From Branchiostoma floridae (lineage: Eukaryota; Chordata; Leptocardii; Amphioxiformes; Branchiostomatidae), in contig NC_049979.1 in the NCBI RefSeq assembly GCF_000003815.2, forward strand, positions 33,310,482 to 33,370,891: a stretch of DNA of 60,410 bases. Reading direction: 5' to 3'. Shown piece after piece: positions 41,301 to 53,400 of the stretch (positions within the stretch are counted from its first letter, which is position 1; the number at the start of each line of letters is the position of its first letter). A model generated the notes under the pieces. It saw nothing but the letters and a program-made list of their open reading frames with translations, made no database searches and was not told the DNA's origin. The translations under genes were made by a program, and so were the position numbers.

Positions 41301-44300
41301 NNNNNNNNNNNNNNNNNNNNNNNNNNNNNNNNNNNNNNNNNNNNNNNNNNNNNNNNNNNNNNNNNNNNNNNNNNNNNNNNNNNNNNNNNNNNNNNNNNNN
41401 NNNNNNNNNNNNNNNNNNNNNNNNNNNNNNNAGAGAGAGAAAAATAAGCATTTTTTTTCAACCTTTTACTTTAGTACATCTTACAGACACGGCTATTACA
41501 AAAACACAGGTAGCGAGAAAAAATGATTTTCTCCTAAGAACACATTTTCCATCTCACAGACACGACTATTACAAAGATCCAGGTTCCTCGAAAAAAAATA
41601 TTTTCTCCAAACCTTACGTTACGATTTTTACAGACACTGCTTTTATAATTATACAGATTCCAAGAGAAACAAAGGAATATTTATTTTTAAACCTTGCAAT
41701 TTACATCTTACAGACACGGGAATTACAAACACACAGGTTCTGAGAAAAACAAAGGATTTTCTGAAAACCGTGCAGTATAAATCTTTCAGACACAGCTATT
41801 ACAAACACACAGGTTCAGAGTAAAATACATCTTACAAACACGGGTTTTTCAAACAAACAATTTCCAAAAAAAAAGAAGGAGAATTTTTTTGGGATTTTGC
41901 ACTTTACTTATCACAAACACAGCAATTACAAACACACAGTTTACGAGGAAAAAAGACGATTTTCTTTAAACCTTGCACTTAACATCTAACAGACTAGGCT
42001 GTTACAAACACACAGGTTTCGAGATAAAAAAAATGAAATTTTCTCCAAACACTGCATTTTACATCTTAAGACACGGCTATTCCAAAGACCCAAGTTCCGA
42101 AAAAAAAGGTAGGATTTTTCCAAATCTAACAACTTACATCTTACAGACACGGATATTGCAAACACACATGTTCAGAGTAAAACCGTCCATTTCATATTTT
42201 ACAGACAATGCTTTTACAATTATACAGGTTCCGAGAGAAACAAATGAGGATTTTTTTTCTAAATATTGCACTTTACATCTTACAGACACGGTTATAACAA
42301 ACAGAAAGATTCTGAGAAAGAAATAAAAAAGGACTTTGTCAAAACCTTGTAGTTTAAATCTTTCAGACACGGCTATTAGAAACAAACAGGTATTAGGAGA
42401 TAAAAAAATGATTATTTTTCAAATCTTGCACTTTACAACTTAAAGACACGGCTATTACAAACACACGGATTACGAGAAAAAAAGGGGATTTTCTTCAAAC
42501 CTTGCACTTAACATCTAACAGACTTAGGCTGTTACAAACACACAGGTTTCGAGATAAAAAAAATGAGATTTTTCCAAACCCTGCATTTTACATCTTACAG
42601 ACACGGCTATTCCAAAGACTCAAGTTCCGAGAAAAAAGGTAGGATTTTTCAAAATCTAACAACTTATATCTCACAGACACGGATATTGCAAACACACGAG
42701 TTCAGAGTAAATAAAACATCTTACAAACACGGGTTTTTCAAACAAACAATTTCCCCCCAAAAAAGAATTTTTGTCGGATTTTGCACTTTACCTATCACAC
42801 ACACAGCAATTACAAACACACAGTTTACGAGGAAAAAGACGATTTTCTTTAAACCTTGCACTTAACATCTAACAGACTAGGCTGTTACAAACACACAGGT
42901 TTCGAGATAAAAAAAATGAAATTTTCTCCAAACCCTGCATTTTACATCTTACAGACACGGCTATTCCAAAGACCCAAGTTCCGAGAAAAAAGGCAGGATT
43001 TTTCCAAATCTAACAACTTACATCTTACAGACACGGTAATTACAAACACACAGGTTCTGAGAAAAACAAAGGATTTTCTGAAAACCGTCCAGTATAAATT
43101 TTTCAGACACAGCTATTACAAACACACAGGTTCAGAGTAAATAAAACATCTAACAAACACGGGTTTTTCAAAGAATTTCCAAAAAAAAAAAAAAAGAATT
43201 TTTGTCGGATTTTGCACTTTACTTATCACACACACAGCTATTACAAACACACAGCTTACTAGAAAAAAATACGATTCCATTTCATATTTTACAGACACTG
43301 CTTTTACAACAGAAGATTCTGAGAAAGAAATAATAAAAAAAAAGGATTTTGTCAAAACCTTGCAGTTTAAATCTTTCAGACACGGCTATTAGAAACAAAC
43401 AGGTATTAGGAGAGAAAAAAAAGATGATCATTTTTTTAAATCTTGCACTTTATAACTTAAAGACACGGCTATTACAAACACACGGATTACGAGAAAAAAA
43501 GGGGATTTTCTTCAAACCTTGCACTTTACATCTTACAGACACGTCTGGTATAAGCATACAGGTTCGAGAGAAAAAAAGATTTTCTCTTAAACCTTACATT
43601 TCATATTTTAAAGACACTGCTTTTACAAACACACAGGTTCCGAGAGAAACAATTTTTTTTCAAACCTTGCACTTAACATCTTTCAGAAACGGCTATTACA
43701 AGCTCACAGGTATCCTAATTTTTAAAAGAATTATCTTTTTTTTTCAAATCTTGCTCCTAATTACATTTTACAAACACAGCGTTTTCAAACACACAGGTTC
43801 CGAGGGGAAAAACGGAGGATTTTTTTTTTCAAATCTTGCACTTTACAAATTAAAGACACGGCTATTACAAACACACAGATTAAGAGAAAAAAGGGGGATT
43901 TTCTTTAAACCTTGCACTTTACATCTTACAGACACGGATATCAAAAACACACAGGTATCGAGAGAGAAAAAAAGCATTTCTTTTCAAACCTTTTACTTTA
44001 GTACAGCTTACGAACACGGCTATTACAAAAACACAGGTACCGAGAAAAAATGATTTTCTCCTAAGAACACATTTTCTATCTTACAGACACGACTAATACA
44101 AAGATCCATGTTCCTCGAAAAAAAATATTTTCTCCAAACCTTACGTTACGATTTTTACAGACACTGCTTTTATAATTATACAGATTTTGAGAGAAACAAA
44201 GGAATATTTATTTTTAAACTTTGCAATTTACATCTTACAGACACGGTAATTTCAAACACACAGGTTCTGCGAAAAACAAAGGATTTTCTCAAAACCGTGC

Positions 44301-45488
44301 AGTATAAATCTTTCAGACACAGCTATTACAAACACACAGGTTCAGAGTAAAATACATCTTACAAACACGGGTTTTTCAAACAAACAATTTCCAAAAAAAG
44401 GAAGGAGAATTTTTTTCGGATTTTGCACTTTACTTATTACACACACAGCAATTACAAACACACCGTTTACGAGGAAAAAATACGATTTTCTTTAAACCTT
44501 GCACTTAACATCTAACAGACTAGGCTGTTACAAACACACAGATTTTGAGATAAAAAAATGAAATTTTCACAAAACCCTGCATTTTACATCTTACAGACTC
44601 GGCTATTCCAAAGACCCAAGTTCCGAGAAAAAAGGCAGGATTTTTCAAAATCTAACAACTTACATCTTACAGACACGGATAATGCAAACACACGGGTTCA
44701 GAGTAAAACCTTACATTTCATATTTTACAGACACTGCTTTTACAATTATACAGGTTCCGAGAGAAACAAAGGAGGATTTTTTTTTAAATCTTGCACTTTA
44801 CATCTAACAGACACGGCTATAACAAACACACAGATTCTGAGAAAGAAATAAAAAAAAGGATTTTGTCAAAACCTTACAGTTTAAACCTTTCAGACACGGC
44901 TATTAGAAACTAACAGGTATTTTTCAAATCTTGCACTTTACAAATTAAAGACACGGATCTTACAAACACACAGATTACGAGAAAAAAGGGGGATTTTCTT
45001 CAAACCTTGCATTTTACATCTTACAGACACGGCTATTACAAACACACAGGTTCCGAGAGAAAAGAAAATTGAAATTTTTTCCAAACCTTGTACTTTAGTA
45101 CATCTTACATACATGGGTATTACAAAAACACAGGTACTGAGAAAAAAAATACGATTTTCTTCAAAAATTACATTTTCCATCTTACATACAAATGATTTTC
45201 TCCAAACCTTACATAATATATTTTAAAGACACTGCTTTGACAAACACACAGGTTTCCGAGAGAAACAATTTTTTTTTTTAACTTGCACTTTACATCTTAC
45301 AGACACGGCTATTACAAACACACAGGTTCCAAGATAAAAACATCACAATTTCTCAACCTTTGCACTTCAGATCCTAATTACATTTTACAAACACAGCATT
45401 TTCAAACACACAGGTTCCGAGGGGAAAAAACGGAGGATTTTTTCCAACTATTGCACTTCACATTTTACAGACACGGCTATTACAAGCT
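38385..45488 (+). repeat. ~76-bp satellite array, block B with higher-order structure
   Basis: More than 90 monomers. It opens with the same variant edge as block A (AATGAGAACGAGT at 38385-38397). Monomer variants recur in fixed order: CTCGAAAAAAAATATTTTC near 38811, 40463, 41586 and 44113 is followed about 400-410 bp later by GACTAGGCTG (39220, 40863, 41992, 44518). The spacing 39220-40863 equals 42875-44518 (1643 bp), which implies a duplication with an offset of about 3655 bp. A 190-N gap lies inside. Confidence 0.9.
41242..41431. other. Assembly gap (190 N) in the satellite
   Basis: A run of N inside near-identical repeats, where an assembler would be expected to fail; copy number here is unreliable. 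Confidence 0.98.
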
Positions 45489-45991
45489 GTGAAGAAGCTT
45501 CGTCTCCAGATCAGATCGACGCCATAACCAGTCCTCGGGTGGAAAAACCGCAACGGGCTCCTAATAAGGAGCCCTCGCGGGTAAGTCTCGGTCCATTTTA
45601 ATCAGCAAAAGAGCTAATATTATTCTGCACTTGCCCCTGCTATAGATATCTGAACAGTATAAAGGATTGCTGTTTGTATACTTGCTTGTTTGCTGGCGCC
45701 CTCCCACTCTCCGTTTCAGTTGGCGGGAAAGTGGCCTGAACGAGTTAGCGTCTCCTACCCTGTCAACAATACGCCGGCTCATCGCATCGCATCGTATCCT
45801 GGGCCTGAGCTTGAGTTAAAAACTGCAACAAGCCGAAATCCACTCAGCAGTAGTCTACAAGAAAATATCGGGTCTGCTGGCAGCCGTAGACCGTCAACAC
45901 CATCTCGTAATCACTGTGGCGACCTGGTGGCGCACGTATCAACAATCAAGATTTACTCAGGTGGGAACATTCCTTTTCACATTCCACAAAC

Positions 45992-46765
45992 ATGCCGAAT
46001 AGACGAAACCAAAAAGAGTCAGCTGATGACGACTACGTGACCATGAAAGAAATGAAAGAAATGCTCGAACAAATTAAACAACACTATGAAGACAAAATCG
46101 ATCAAAATAAACAATACTATGAAGACTTATTGAAAAGACAGGAATCGATATTCCAAAACTTCACTAAAATGCTTATGGACTCAGCAAACAGTAGGGTTGA
46201 TTCGCTAGTTCGGGAAGTCCAGGATCTGAAAACATCCCTCCAATTCTCACAAAATGAGATAGATTCCCTCAAAGTTGAAATCAAGGACGCAAAGAAGAGT
46301 TCTAATGTGGATGATGAATCAGCAGTTGCTAAGAAAGTCGACTACTTGGAGAATCAAAGCCGACGTAACAACATCGTCATTGATGGGATCGAAGGAGACA
46401 ATAGCAAAGAGACTTGGGCAGAAACTGAGGGAAAGGTAAGGGACCTACTCACAAAGAACCTGAAGTTAGAAGCAAAGGATATCGAGATCGAAAAGGCACA
46501 TCGGAACGGCGTTATGAACAAGGATAACCCACGGCCAAGACAAGTTGTTGTCAGACTTCTTCGGTACAAAGACAAACAACTCATCCTAAACCGGGCAAGA
46601 TCTCACCTCAAGAACACACCAATCTACATCAATGAAGACTTTTCCGAAGCTGTAAGGAAACGACGAGCAGAACTTCTGCCGGAGTTGAAAGCTGCTAGAA
46701 GTCGCGGAGAGTACGCTGTTCTGAGCTATGACAAACTGGTCATCCGGAAAAAAACCAAACCCTAA
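45992..46765 (+). CDS. LINE ORF1 protein (L1-ORF1p-like), intact
   Basis: 257 residues starting MPNRRNQKESADDDYVTMKE. Residues about 17-115 form a long coiled coil rich in Glu/Lys/Gln, giving oligomerisation. Residues about 118-195 contain YLENQSRRNNIVIDGI and PRPRQVVVRLL, the RRM-like fold of transposase_22/L1 ORF1 proteins. Residues 196-252 (KDKQLILNRARSHLKNTPIY, then the RKRRAELLPELKAAR helix) match the C-terminal domain. The role is binding and chaperoning LINE RNA. The frame is intact and the start is the first ATG after the leader. Confidence 0.8.
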   Translation: MPNRRNQKESADDDYVTMKEMKEMLEQIKQHYEDKIDQNKQYYEDLLKRQESIFQNFTKMLMDSANSRVDSLVREVQDLKTSLQFSQNEIDSLKVEIKDAKKSSNVDDESAVAKKVDYLENQSRRNNIVIDGIEGDNSKETWAETEGKVRDLLTKNLKLEAKDIEIEKAHRNGVMNKDNPRPRQVVVRLLRYKDKQLILNRARSHLKNTPIYINEDFSEAVRKRRAELLPELKAARSRGEYAVLSYDKLVIRKKTKP

Positions 46766-46845
46766 CAATTTAGTAGCTTCATGATTTTGTTGATTGTGTG
46801 CTTATTATTGTCAAATATGAAGGTTGTGTACGTCTATGTCTAGTC

Positions 46846-47222
46846 NNNNNNNNNNNNNNNNNNNNNNNNNNNNNNNNNNNNNNNNNNNNNNNNNNNNNNN
46901 NNNNNNNNNNNNNNNNNNNNNNNNNNNNNNNNNNNNNNNNNNNNNNNNNNNNNNNNNNNNNNNNNNNNNNNNNNNNNNNNNNNNNNNNNNNNNNNNNNNN
47001 NNNNNNNNNNNNNNNNNNNNNNNNNNNNNNNNNNNNNNNNNNNNNNNNNNNNNNNNNNNNNNNNNNNNNNNNNNNNNNNNNNNNNNNNNNNNNNNNNNNN
47101 NNNNNNNNNNNNNNNNNNNNNNNNNNNNNNNNNNNNNNNNNNNNNNNNNNNNNNNNNNNNNNNNNNNNNNNNNNNNNNNNNNNNNNNNNNNNNNNNNNNN
47201 NNNNNNNNNNNNNNNNNNNNNN
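46846..47222. other. Assembly gap (377 N) over the ORF2 start
   Basis: Removes the 5' end of ORF2, including the first endonuclease motif. Frames that span the Ns are artefacts. Confidence 0.98.
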
Positions 47223-49974
47223 AATTTTGCTTCTTTACCCGTTGCAGATCTAACAAAACAGGTGGAGGAGTATCCATCTTAATACATCAAAGTTTCGAGT
47301 TCATTGAACGAAAAAAAAACGAAATGACCTTTGCATCCAGTCAGAAGAAGACATGGTTGAATCTCTGTTTATAGAAATCTTACCTGCCTCTCATATAACG
47401 GGAAAAGGAATTATATTAGGTTGCATATACAGACCACTAAATACTCAAATTAAAAATTTTATTAGCAATTTAACAACATCGTTAGATATGATCAACAAAG
47501 AAGGCAAAACTTGTTATATTTTCGGTGACTTTAATATAGACCTTCTCAAACATGAAAGCCACTCTTTGACTACAGATTTTCTGAACACAATGCACTTGTG
47601 CACGTTCTACCCTATAATAACTAAGCCTTCCAGAATAACGAATAGATCAGCTTCATTGATAGACAACATTATGACAAACTCTACGACAAATCCTCATTCA
47701 GCAGGTCTTCTTGTTACAGACATATCAGACCACTTGCCGGTATTTTGTATAACAGATTATGAAATCAGTAAAAATCAAGGAGTAACAATAGGTCAACGAC
47801 GTTGCTACAGAAATTTCGATCTAAAAAATGTCAATGAATTTAAAGCCCTCTTATCTAAAGAAAATTGGGAACCTGTCTATAATAACACTGACGCAAACGC
47901 TTGTTACTATAATTTTGTAAAGATTTTCAATACTCATTTTGAAAAATGCTTCCCTTTAAAAACTATCTCAACAAAAAAGAACCTGGAGAGTAACAACAAA
48001 GGCTGGTTTACAAAGGGACTACGCAAGTCCTTTAATGTGAAAAACAAGCTCTACAGGAAGTATTTAAAGAACCCCACACCAACAACTTTACAAAAATACA
48101 AAACGTATAGAAATAAATTCAATGGTTTGATTCGCTCGTCTAAGAGGCAATATTATCAGGATAGGTTTACAACTGTGTCAAACGATATACGCAATACTTG
48201 GAAACTTATAAATGAACTACTTAACAGAAAAAAGGCAAGTCCTACCCTCCCTTCTAAGTTTATGCACGGAGAAGATGAGATAACAAATCAGCAGAACATA
48301 GTCAGCAAATTCAATGATTTTTTTGTGAATATTGGCCCTTCTTTGGCAAAACAAATTGACAAAACTGACAATTCTCCCTTATCCTACCTGCAAAATGAAT
48401 ATCCAACCATCAGCTTGTTCGATGCCCCCAGCACAGCGGAAATTCTTGACATAATTCTTAATTTAAAAAATGCAGCACCTGGTAAAGATGAAATCCATGC
48501 CTCACTTTTGAAAAAGGTTGCATCAGAAATTGTAGAACCCATTACTTATGTCTTTAAAACTTCCATTGAAACCGGTAAAGTACCTTCTGACTTAAAAGTA
48601 GCCAAAGTTATTCCTCTTTACAAATCTGGAAATTCCTGTCTGTTTACAAATTATCGACCCATATCTATATTACCCGTATTTTCAAAAATCTTAGAAAAAG
48701 TAGTGTACAAAAGAATCTTAAAGCACCTAGATGACAATAATATTCTATATACACATCAATATGGCTTCCGGAAAAACTATTCTACTTATATGCCCCTTAT
48801 ACAACTCATAGAAAAAATTACATCAGCCCTGGAAAATAAAGAATTCACCATTGGAATATTCCTTGACCTATCCAAAGCGTTCGACACAGTTGATCACAAC
48901 ATTCTACTTGACAAACTCAACACATATGGTTTCAAAGGCTCTGTACTTAAATTGTTAAAATATTATCTGTCAGAGAGAACGCAGTATGTTTCTAATAACA
49001 GTTTTGTCTCGTCCCAGAAATTTGTTAAATGTGGTGTCCCGCAAGGCTCCATACTAGGACCTCTTTTATTTTTGATTTATGTAAACGACCTTCCCATGAT
49101 ATCAGACAAATTTTTCGCCTTAATATTTGCAGATGACACCAATCTTTTTATGTCACATAAAAATTTTGATACACTCATTTCAACAATTAACGATGAACTT
49201 TGCAAATTAAATCAGTGGTTTAAGTCAAATAAGTTATCCCTAAATATAGACAAAACAAATTTCATCATTTTCACAGGAAGAAATAAGAAATACAGTAAAG
49301 AAATGGCAAAGTTACACATAGATAATAAACCCATTAAACAGGTAAGCAACGCACGGTTTTTAGGAGTCGTTATAGATGAAAAACTCACGTGGAAGTTTCA
49401 CATAGACATCATTTGTAAGAAAATTGCTAAGAATATTGGTATCATAAGAAAAGTCGCAAACTGCCTATCTCGTAAAATATTTATGACTCTTTACTACAGC
49501 TTGATATACCCCTACTTAACATACTGCAATATAATCTGGGCTAGTACTTACACTACCTCATTAAAACCACTGCACCTACTACAAAAACGTTTTGTTAGAA
49601 TTGCATCAAACGCCTCTTTTATAGCAAATTCAGCAACTTTTTTTCACAATCTGAAGATTTTGACAGTATACGACATAAACAAATTGCAGTCAGCCATTTT
49701 CGTCCATAAAGTTATTCACAATAATTCTTTCTTACCAGTCCTATATAAAGACATTTTTAAGTACAACGCAGATATTCACAATCACAGTACAAGGTAGCAA
49801 AACAGTCTTAGACCTATCAAAACAAAATCGAACCTAACACAATTTACTATAATGTTTAGAGGCCCATCCATATGGAACACTCTAAGTCTTTCCCTACGAA
49901 ATTGTCAGTCCCTTTCCATTTTCAAGAAACGTATGAAAAACAACCTTATAGAGAAGCCAACTATTTACTCCTGA
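47223..49974 (+). pseudogene. LINE ORF2: APE-type endonuclease and reverse transcriptase, two lesions
   Basis: Long open frame 47353-49797 (814 codons from its first ATG). Endonuclease: CYIFGDFNIDLL about 54-65 and SDHLPVF 125-131 (catalytic Asp/His end). RT: IPLYKSGNS and NYRPISILPVFSKILE about 420-448, FLDLSKAFDTVDH 503-515 (motif A), GVPQGSILGPLLF 561-573 (motif B), FADDTNLF 592-599 (motif C, ADD), then thumb and C-terminus. Two lesions: upstream, the endonuclease frame (NKTGGGVSILIHQSFEFIER) enters a run of nine A at 47311-47319 in another phase; downstream, TAG at 49795-49797 interrupts a frame that otherwise continues through FRGPSIWNTL, the normal ORF2 end, to TGA at 49972. The enzyme nicks DNA and copies its own RNA at the site. 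Confidence 0.9.
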
Positions 49975-50452
49975 TTTGTTTTTTTCCTTGTTTTTGATCA
50001 TGTTATGCTCAATTATCATTTAGTATTATACCGTGTATTTGGTGCTCCTTTAACCTGTTTGTTTGCAGTCTTTGCACCCATTGTCTTGGTTATCTGTATT
50101 TGCATTCATTTTGTTTTGCTAGCATGATTAATTGTATGATTTTGACTAATTTCTTTATGATCTGTTGATCATGTTTAGTTTTGTCTAATTTCAGTTTTTG
50201 ATGTTAAGATTAATTGTAACGTTGTGTATGATCACTGAGTTATATTATTTTCACTTGGTTTATTATTGTTCGATGTATAATCTTCATGACCATTTAATTG
50301 TATCATGATTTGTATATTTTGACGGGGGGAGAGTTTGTATAAGCCACATGGCTTTTTTCTCCCCCCTTGCACGTTCTGTTGTATTCTATAATTTTCTCTA
50401 TGTATCATTTTTTAAAGTGCAAAATAAAATCAATCAAATCAATCAATACAAA

Positions 50453-53400
50453 CACACAGGTCACGAGAAAAAAAGAGGATTTTCTTTAAACCTTGCACTT
50501 TACACCTTATAGAGACAGCTTTTTAAACACAAAGTGTCCGACAGAAAAGGATTTTCCCAAAACCTTGTAGTTTCAATCTTACGAACACGGATATCACAAA
50601 CACAAAGGTATCGAGAGAAAAAAAGCATTTTTTTAATAACCTTGTACTTTATTACATCTTACAGACACTGCTTTTAAAAACTTACAGGTATCAAGAAAAA
50701 AGATATGATTTTCTCCAAAGATTGCATTTTCCATCTTACAGTCACGACTACTATAAAGATCCTGGTTACTCGAAAAGAAATGATTTTCTCCAAACCTTAC
50801 ATTACATATTTTACAGACACTGCTTTTACAATCATACAGATTCCCAGAGAAACAAAAGAAGATTTATTTTCAAACCTTGCAACTTACATCCTCAGACACG
50901 ATTATTACAAGCATACAGGTTCTGAGAGAAAACATAGGACTTTCTCAAAACCGTAAAGTTAAATCTGTCAGACATGGCTATTACAAACACACAGGTTCAG
51001 TGTAAAAAAAATTTGATTTTTTCCAAACCTTGCACTTATTTACATCTTACAAACAAGGCTTTTACAAACAAACATGTTGCAAAAGAAAAAAAAAAGAAGA
51101 TTTTTTCGGATTTTGCACTTTACATATTACACACACAGCCAATACAAACACACAGGTTACGAGAAAAAAATACGATTTTCTTTAAACCTTGCACTTAATA
51201 TCTTACAGACAAGGCCATTACAAACACACAGGTTTGGAGAAAAAAATGAGATTTTCTCCAAACGCTGCATTTTACATCTTACAGACACGACTATTCCAAA
51301 GACCTAAGTTCCGAAAAAAAGGGAGGATTTTTCCAAATCTAACAACTTACATCTTACGAACACGAATAATACAAACACACTAGTTCAAAGTAAAAAAAAA
51401 ATAGCGAATTTTTTCCAAACCTTTCACTCTTCATTTTACAGACACGACTATTACAAACACAGAGGTTCTGAGAAAAAAAGGGTGTTCTGTAATCCTTACA
51501 TTTCATATTTTGCAGACACTGCTTTTACAAACATATTTCCAAAAAACAAACATTCAGGTTCCGGGGAAAAAAGGAGAATTTTTATAAACATTGCTCTTAA
51601 CATTGTATAGAAACGGCTATTACAAACATACAGGTTCAGATTTTCTCAAAACCTTGCAGTTTAAATCCTTCACACACTGCTATAACAAACACACAAGTAT
51701 CGAGAGAGAAAAAAAAAACGGCGAATTTCCTTAAAAATCTTCGCTTAGCAAATTAAAGACACGGCTATTACAAACACATAGGTTCCGAGATACAAAAAAA
51801 ATGTTTGTTTTTTCAAACCTTAAACTTATATCTTACAGATACGGCTATTACAAACACATAGGTTCCGAGAGAAAAAAAAGATGATTTTTTTTTTCAAACC
51901 TTACGCTTTATATCTTACTGACACGGCTAGGTCAGGTTTCGAGGAAAAAGTAGAATTTTCTCCAAATCATACATTTTACATCTTACATACACGGCTATTA
52001 CAAACACACAGGTTCAGAGTAAATAAGAGGGGAATTTTCTCCAAACCTTAATTAAACTTTACATGTTACAGACACATCTATTAGAAACACACATGCTCAG
52101 AGAAAAAATAAGATCTTTTCCAAACCTTGCATTTTACATATTACACAGACACGGCTATTACAAAGACCCAACTTTTGAAAAAAAAAAAAGGTGGATATTT
52201 TTACAAATCTTACCATTGCATCTTACAGACACGGCTATTGCAAACACAAAAGAAAACCGAGAAAAAGATGATCTGTACCTTACATTTTCAATCTTACAGA
52301 CAAGACTATTACAAAACACACTTTTCGAGAAAAAAAGAGGACTTTCTCCAAACTCTTCATTTCACATCTTACTGGGTAGTATCTTACCAACACACAGGTT
52401 AGGAGTAGAAAGAAATGGAAGCTTTCCTGCACTCCCTACACTTTCTATCTTACAGACACGGCAGTAACAAACACACAGGTTCTAAAAAAAATAGATTGTC
52501 TCCAAACCCTGCATTTTACATCTTACGGACACGGCTATTATAAAGACCTAGGTTCAGAGAAGAAAAGAAGTTTGTTTTTTTCCAAATCTAACAATTGCGT
52601 CTTACAGACACGAATATTGCAAACACACAGGTTCAGAGTAAAAAAAAGGATTTTCCCAAAACCTTGTAGTTTAAATCTTACTGACACGGCTATCACAAAT
52701 ACACAGGTATTGAGAGAAAAGGGGATCTTCTTTAAACCTTACATTTCATATTTTACAGTCACTACTTGTACAATTATATAGGTTCCGAGAGAGAGAAAAA
52801 ACGGAGGTTTTTTTTTCCAAATCTTGCACTTTACATATTACAAAAACGGCTATTACAAACACTCAGGTTACGAGAAAAAATGACAATTTTTTTTCAAACC
52901 TTATATTTTCCATCTTACAGACACGACTATTACAAACACCCATGTTCCGAGGAAAAAAAAAGGATTTTCTCCAAACCATACATTTTATATTCTAGAGACA
53001 TTGCTTGTACAAACACACAGATTCCGAGAAAAAAAGATTATTTTCTCCAAATCTAACATTTTCAATCTTACATACACGGCTATCACAAAGACCGGTTCCG
53101 AGAAAAAAAGGAGTTTTTTTTTCAAACCTTTCACTTTTCAAAAAACAGACGCGAATATTACAATTCTTTCATTAATTAACACACAGGTTCTAAGAAAAAA
53201 ACATAGTATTTTCTCGAAACCTTGCAGTTCAACCTTGCACACACAGCTATAAAAAACACACAGGTATCAAGAGAAAAAGAGGGAATTTTCTCCAAACCTT
53301 GAATTTTACATCTTACAGACACGGCTTTTACAAACACACAGGTTCAGATTTTTTTTAAAAGGAGGCTTTTTCCAAACCTTACACTTGACATGTTACAGAC

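Larger units (their letters stand above)
45489..50452 (+). mobile_element. Near full-length LINE inserted in the satellite
   Basis: About 4.96 kb including a 377-N gap: a 5'UTR (45489-45991) with a GGGCTCC/GGAGCCC hairpin, ORF1, ORF2 with endonuclease and RT, and a 3'UTR ending AATAAAATCAATCAAATCAA. The satellite monomer GGCTATTACAA is cut at the left, and TACAAACACACAGG resumes at the right, so TACAA is a probable 5-bp target duplication. A Jockey/CR1-type LINE; the exact clade is not decided. Confidence 0.85.

Noticed and set aside
43349-44053. A 234-codon open frame inside the satellite (and dozens of similar 60-180-codon frames from 29 to 54 kb)
   Set aside because: They are translations of the stop-free satellite monomer, switch register from unit to unit, and show no domain.
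38385-45488. AGGTTCCGAG in each monomer as a tRNA/Pol III B box
   Set aside because: The B-box core GGTTCGANNCC is interrupted (GGTTCCGAG), no A box is present and no cloverleaf forms.
46798-47282. Frames of about 150 codons at the LINE gap
   Set aside because: They consist almost entirely of N and carry no information.
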